Shown here: positions 62,456 through 64,000 of the stretch, piece by piece
Layout of the letters: each line of letters begins with the position of its first letter
How positions within the stretch are numbered: the stretch's first letter is position 1
NCBI GenBank assembly: GCA_036788195.1
Contig: DAIQNX010000008.1
Span: forward strand, 38,079-102,078
DNA length: 64,000 bases
Source of the DNA: CALFXN01 sp937957815
GTDB lineage: Bacteria; Synergistota; Synergistia; Synergistales; Aminobacteriaceae
Reading direction: 5' to 3'
Translations under genes and position numbers: made by a program
The notes under the pieces: generated by a model
The model's database searches: none
What the model saw: only the letters and a program-made list of their open reading frames with translations
What the model was told of the DNA's origin: nothing

Positions 62456-63742
62456 ATGACACCCAACCGCATGATTCCGGAAGAGACATCGCGGCTTTCG
62501 TCCATCCGCGCGCACGGACTCTTCCTGCTTCTGTCCGGCGCGTATTTCCTGAGCATCTTCCTCCGAACCTCGGCGGCCGTCGTCATGCCCGCCGAGGCGG
62601 AGCGCCTCGGGATGACCGCGTCGCTCATCGGCTTCCTGTCGAGCCTGCACTTCTACTCGTACGCCTTCATGCAGCCCGTTTCGGGCATCCTCCACGACCG
62701 GTTCGGACCGCTTCGCGTCTCCGGGATCGGAATGCTCCTCGCCGCCCTCTCGAACTTCCTCGTCGCGTGGGAGGCCACGCCCATGACGCTCGGAGCCTGG
62801 CGCTTCCTCTCGGGATTCGGGCTCGCTCCGATGTACTCGGCCGGGCTCGTCTTCCAGGCGTACGCGTTCCGCCCCGAGCGCTACTGCCTCTACTCCGCCG
62901 TGAACTTCACGATCGCGGATTTCGGAGCCGTGGCGTCGGTCGTCTGCCTGGGCGTCGCGCTCGACGCGTTCGGCGTCCGCCTCTCGTTCGCCGGACTCGG
63001 GGCGGTCTTTCTGGCCGTTTCCGTATCGCTGCTGCTCCAGTCGCGGCACGATCCCGTGCGGTGCGCGGCGCACGACCGGCCGGAAGGGAAGAATCTGCGC
63101 GAGTTCGCCGCGGGACTCGGCCGCGCGGCCCTGACGATCGCGAAAAGCCGGTCGCTGCGCGCAGTCCTGCCGTGTTGGATCATGTCGTCGTCGACGCTCT
63201 TCTCGTTCCAGGGGCTCTGGTCGGTCTCGTGGTTCGCGGCCGCCTACGGTTGCCCAGCCGCTACGGCACGCTTCCTCGCCTCGCTCACCGGAATCGGCAT
63301 GATGATCGGTCCGACGGTCGCGAGCCTCATCGGGGCGCAACCATCGCGGATCCGCGGTCTGCTGCTCCGGTCGGCGGCCGCGAACGCGCTCATGTGGGTC
63401 TGCCTCGTGCTGTCGATGACGCTGCGTCTGCCGATATGGGTCTCGGGCGCGCTCACGCTGCTTTCGGGAATCACGATCGGCGTCATGGGGATCTACATCG
63501 TCGGCGGCGTCAACGAGCACGCTCCGGCCGGCGAGAAAGGCGCCATTTTCGGGATGATGAATATGGCGACGGTGCTTTCGGCGGTTGTCGCGCAGTGGGG
63601 AACCGGCGCGATCATCAACAGATTCCCCGCGTCCATCGCCGGAACCTATGCGTCCGGCGGCTACGCCGCGAGTTTCTTCGTCGTCGCGGCCGCGATCGTC
63701 CTCTGCGTGTTTCCGGTCATTCGCTACCGGGAACGCGACTGA
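62456..63742 (+). CDS. Major facilitator superfamily transporter
   Basis: 428 aa with twelve predicted helices. GAYFLSIFLRTSAAVVMPAEAERLGMTAS, GFLSSLHFYSYAFMQPVSGILHDRFGPLR (the MFS A-motif region, here HDRFGPLR) and the matching C-half GEKGAIFGMMN region place it in the MFS; the N-terminus resembles phosphoglycerate/sialate or nitrate-type carriers only weakly. Substrate unknown. GAGGTCTGATC precedes the ATG. Its end overlaps the convergent EamA gene by 19 bases. Confidence 0.92.
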   Translation: MTPNRMIPEETSRLSSIRAHGLFLLLSGAYFLSIFLRTSAAVVMPAEAERLGMTASLIGFLSSLHFYSYAFMQPVSGILHDRFGPLRVSGIGMLLAALSNFLVAWEATPMTLGAWRFLSGFGLAPMYSAGLVFQAYAFRPERYCLYSAVNFTIADFGAVASVVCLGVALDAFGVRLSFAGLGAVFLAVSVSLLLQSRHDPVRCAAHDRPEGKNLREFAAGLGRAALTIAKSRSLRAVLPCWIMSSSTLFSFQGLWSVSWFAAAYGCPAATARFLASLTGIGMMIGPTVASLIGAQPSRIRGLLLRSAAANALMWVCLVLSMTLRLPIWVSGALTLLSGITIGVMGIYIVGGVNEHAPAGEKGAIFGMMNMATVLSAVVAQWGTGAIINRFPASIAGTYASGGYAASFFVVAAAIVLCVFPVIRYRERD

Positions 63743-64000
63743 CGGGCGACCAGCAGCCCGGCGAGGACGAACGCCGCGCCGACGATCTTGCCGCCTCCGG
63801 TCGCGTCGCCGAGAAGCACCGGCGCGACCACCATGCTCACGGTCGGCGTCACGAAGTGATAGAGGACCGTGCCGACGGGGCCGATGTCGCGGACGCCGCG
63901 GTACCACAGGGTGAACGCGGCGACCGTCCCGAAGAGCACGATGTAGCCCATGCCGAAAAGCGCGCCGGCCGACGGGCGGACCCAGAGGGACGGCGGCGTC
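63724..64000 (-). CDS. EamA/DMT-family transporter, 5' part outside the window
   Basis: The frame is open to the right edge (TPPSLWVRPSAGALFG...). The visible last ~91 residues are the C-terminal helices of a drug/metabolite exporter: YIVLFGTVAAFTLWYRGVRD, IGPVGTVLYHFVTPTVSMVVA, LLGDATGGGKIVGAAFVLAGLLVA. EamA proteins export amino acids or metabolites; nothing more specific can be said from this fragment. Confidence 0.88.
   Translation of the reverse strand, partial: TPPSLWVRPSAGALFGMGYIVLFGTVAAFTLWYRGVRDIGPVGTVLYHFVTPTVSMVVAPVLLGDATGGGKIVGAAFVLAGLLVARQSRSR

Overview
The window is GC-rich chromosomal DNA (roughly 60% GC by eye) densely packed with genes. It most likely comes from an anaerobic, motile, diderm bacterium. 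Anaerobic or nitrosative-stress metabolism is suggested by a hybrid cluster protein (Hcp) and an EtfBA plus FAD-dependent 2-hydroxyacid dehydrogenase operon. An outer envelope is suggested by a long AsmA/TamB-like protein and many exported proteins. Motility is suggested by three chemoreceptors. The mix would fit Synergistota or a similar group, but that placement is an inference with no rRNA in the window to support it.

Left part (1-12 kb): the 3' part of hcp plus a cupin gene on the + strand. Then a seven-gene minus-strand operon running from about 9.9 kb down to 2.1 kb: solute-binding protein, two Dpp/Opp-type permeases, two ATPases, an alanine-racemase-family enzyme and a divergent cysteine-synthase-family enzyme. 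About 1 kb upstream, and divergent, lies a strikingly AT-rich LysR regulator. The gap between them carries what looks like a decayed NSS-type amino-acid symporter.

Middle-left (12-31 kb): chemoreceptor, glutamine synthetase, a copper block (CopZ-like chaperone, CopA ATPase) followed by a chemoreceptor with a C-terminal zinc-binding CZB domain and a small Cys-rich BFD-like protein. Then a third chemoreceptor, a hybrid histidine kinase/response regulator pair whose regulator appears to start at CTG, a polysaccharide deacetylase, a class IV aminotransferase, a class II photolyase, BioY, a frameshifted GNAT enzyme, and a YigZ/HIT pair.

Origin region (29-36 kb): rsmG-parA-parB-atpZ on the minus strand, two parS palindromes, and a cluster of six DnaA-box-like sites at 35.65-35.76 kb beside a switch in gene direction. 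I read this as the chromosomal origin and its segregation region.

Right part (36-64 kb): a Sel1-repeat protein, a TamB/AsmA-like protein, then a tightly overlapping polyphosphate operon: PPK1, a CHAD protein, a calcineurin-phosphoesterase/HD fusion and a Ppx/GppA exopolyphosphatase. Exported coiled-coil and tandem paralogous secreted proteins follow. A two-domain PPK2 lies further on, coupled to a ZnuBC-type metal transporter, so several polyphosphate-handling genes sit within 14 kb. The window ends with a PAS/GAF diguanylate cyclase, a chagasin-like protease inhibitor, the Etf/dehydrogenase operon with a YkvI-type transporter, an MFS transporter and the 3' end of an EamA transporter. I saw no tRNA, rRNA, CRISPR array, transposase or prophage gene.
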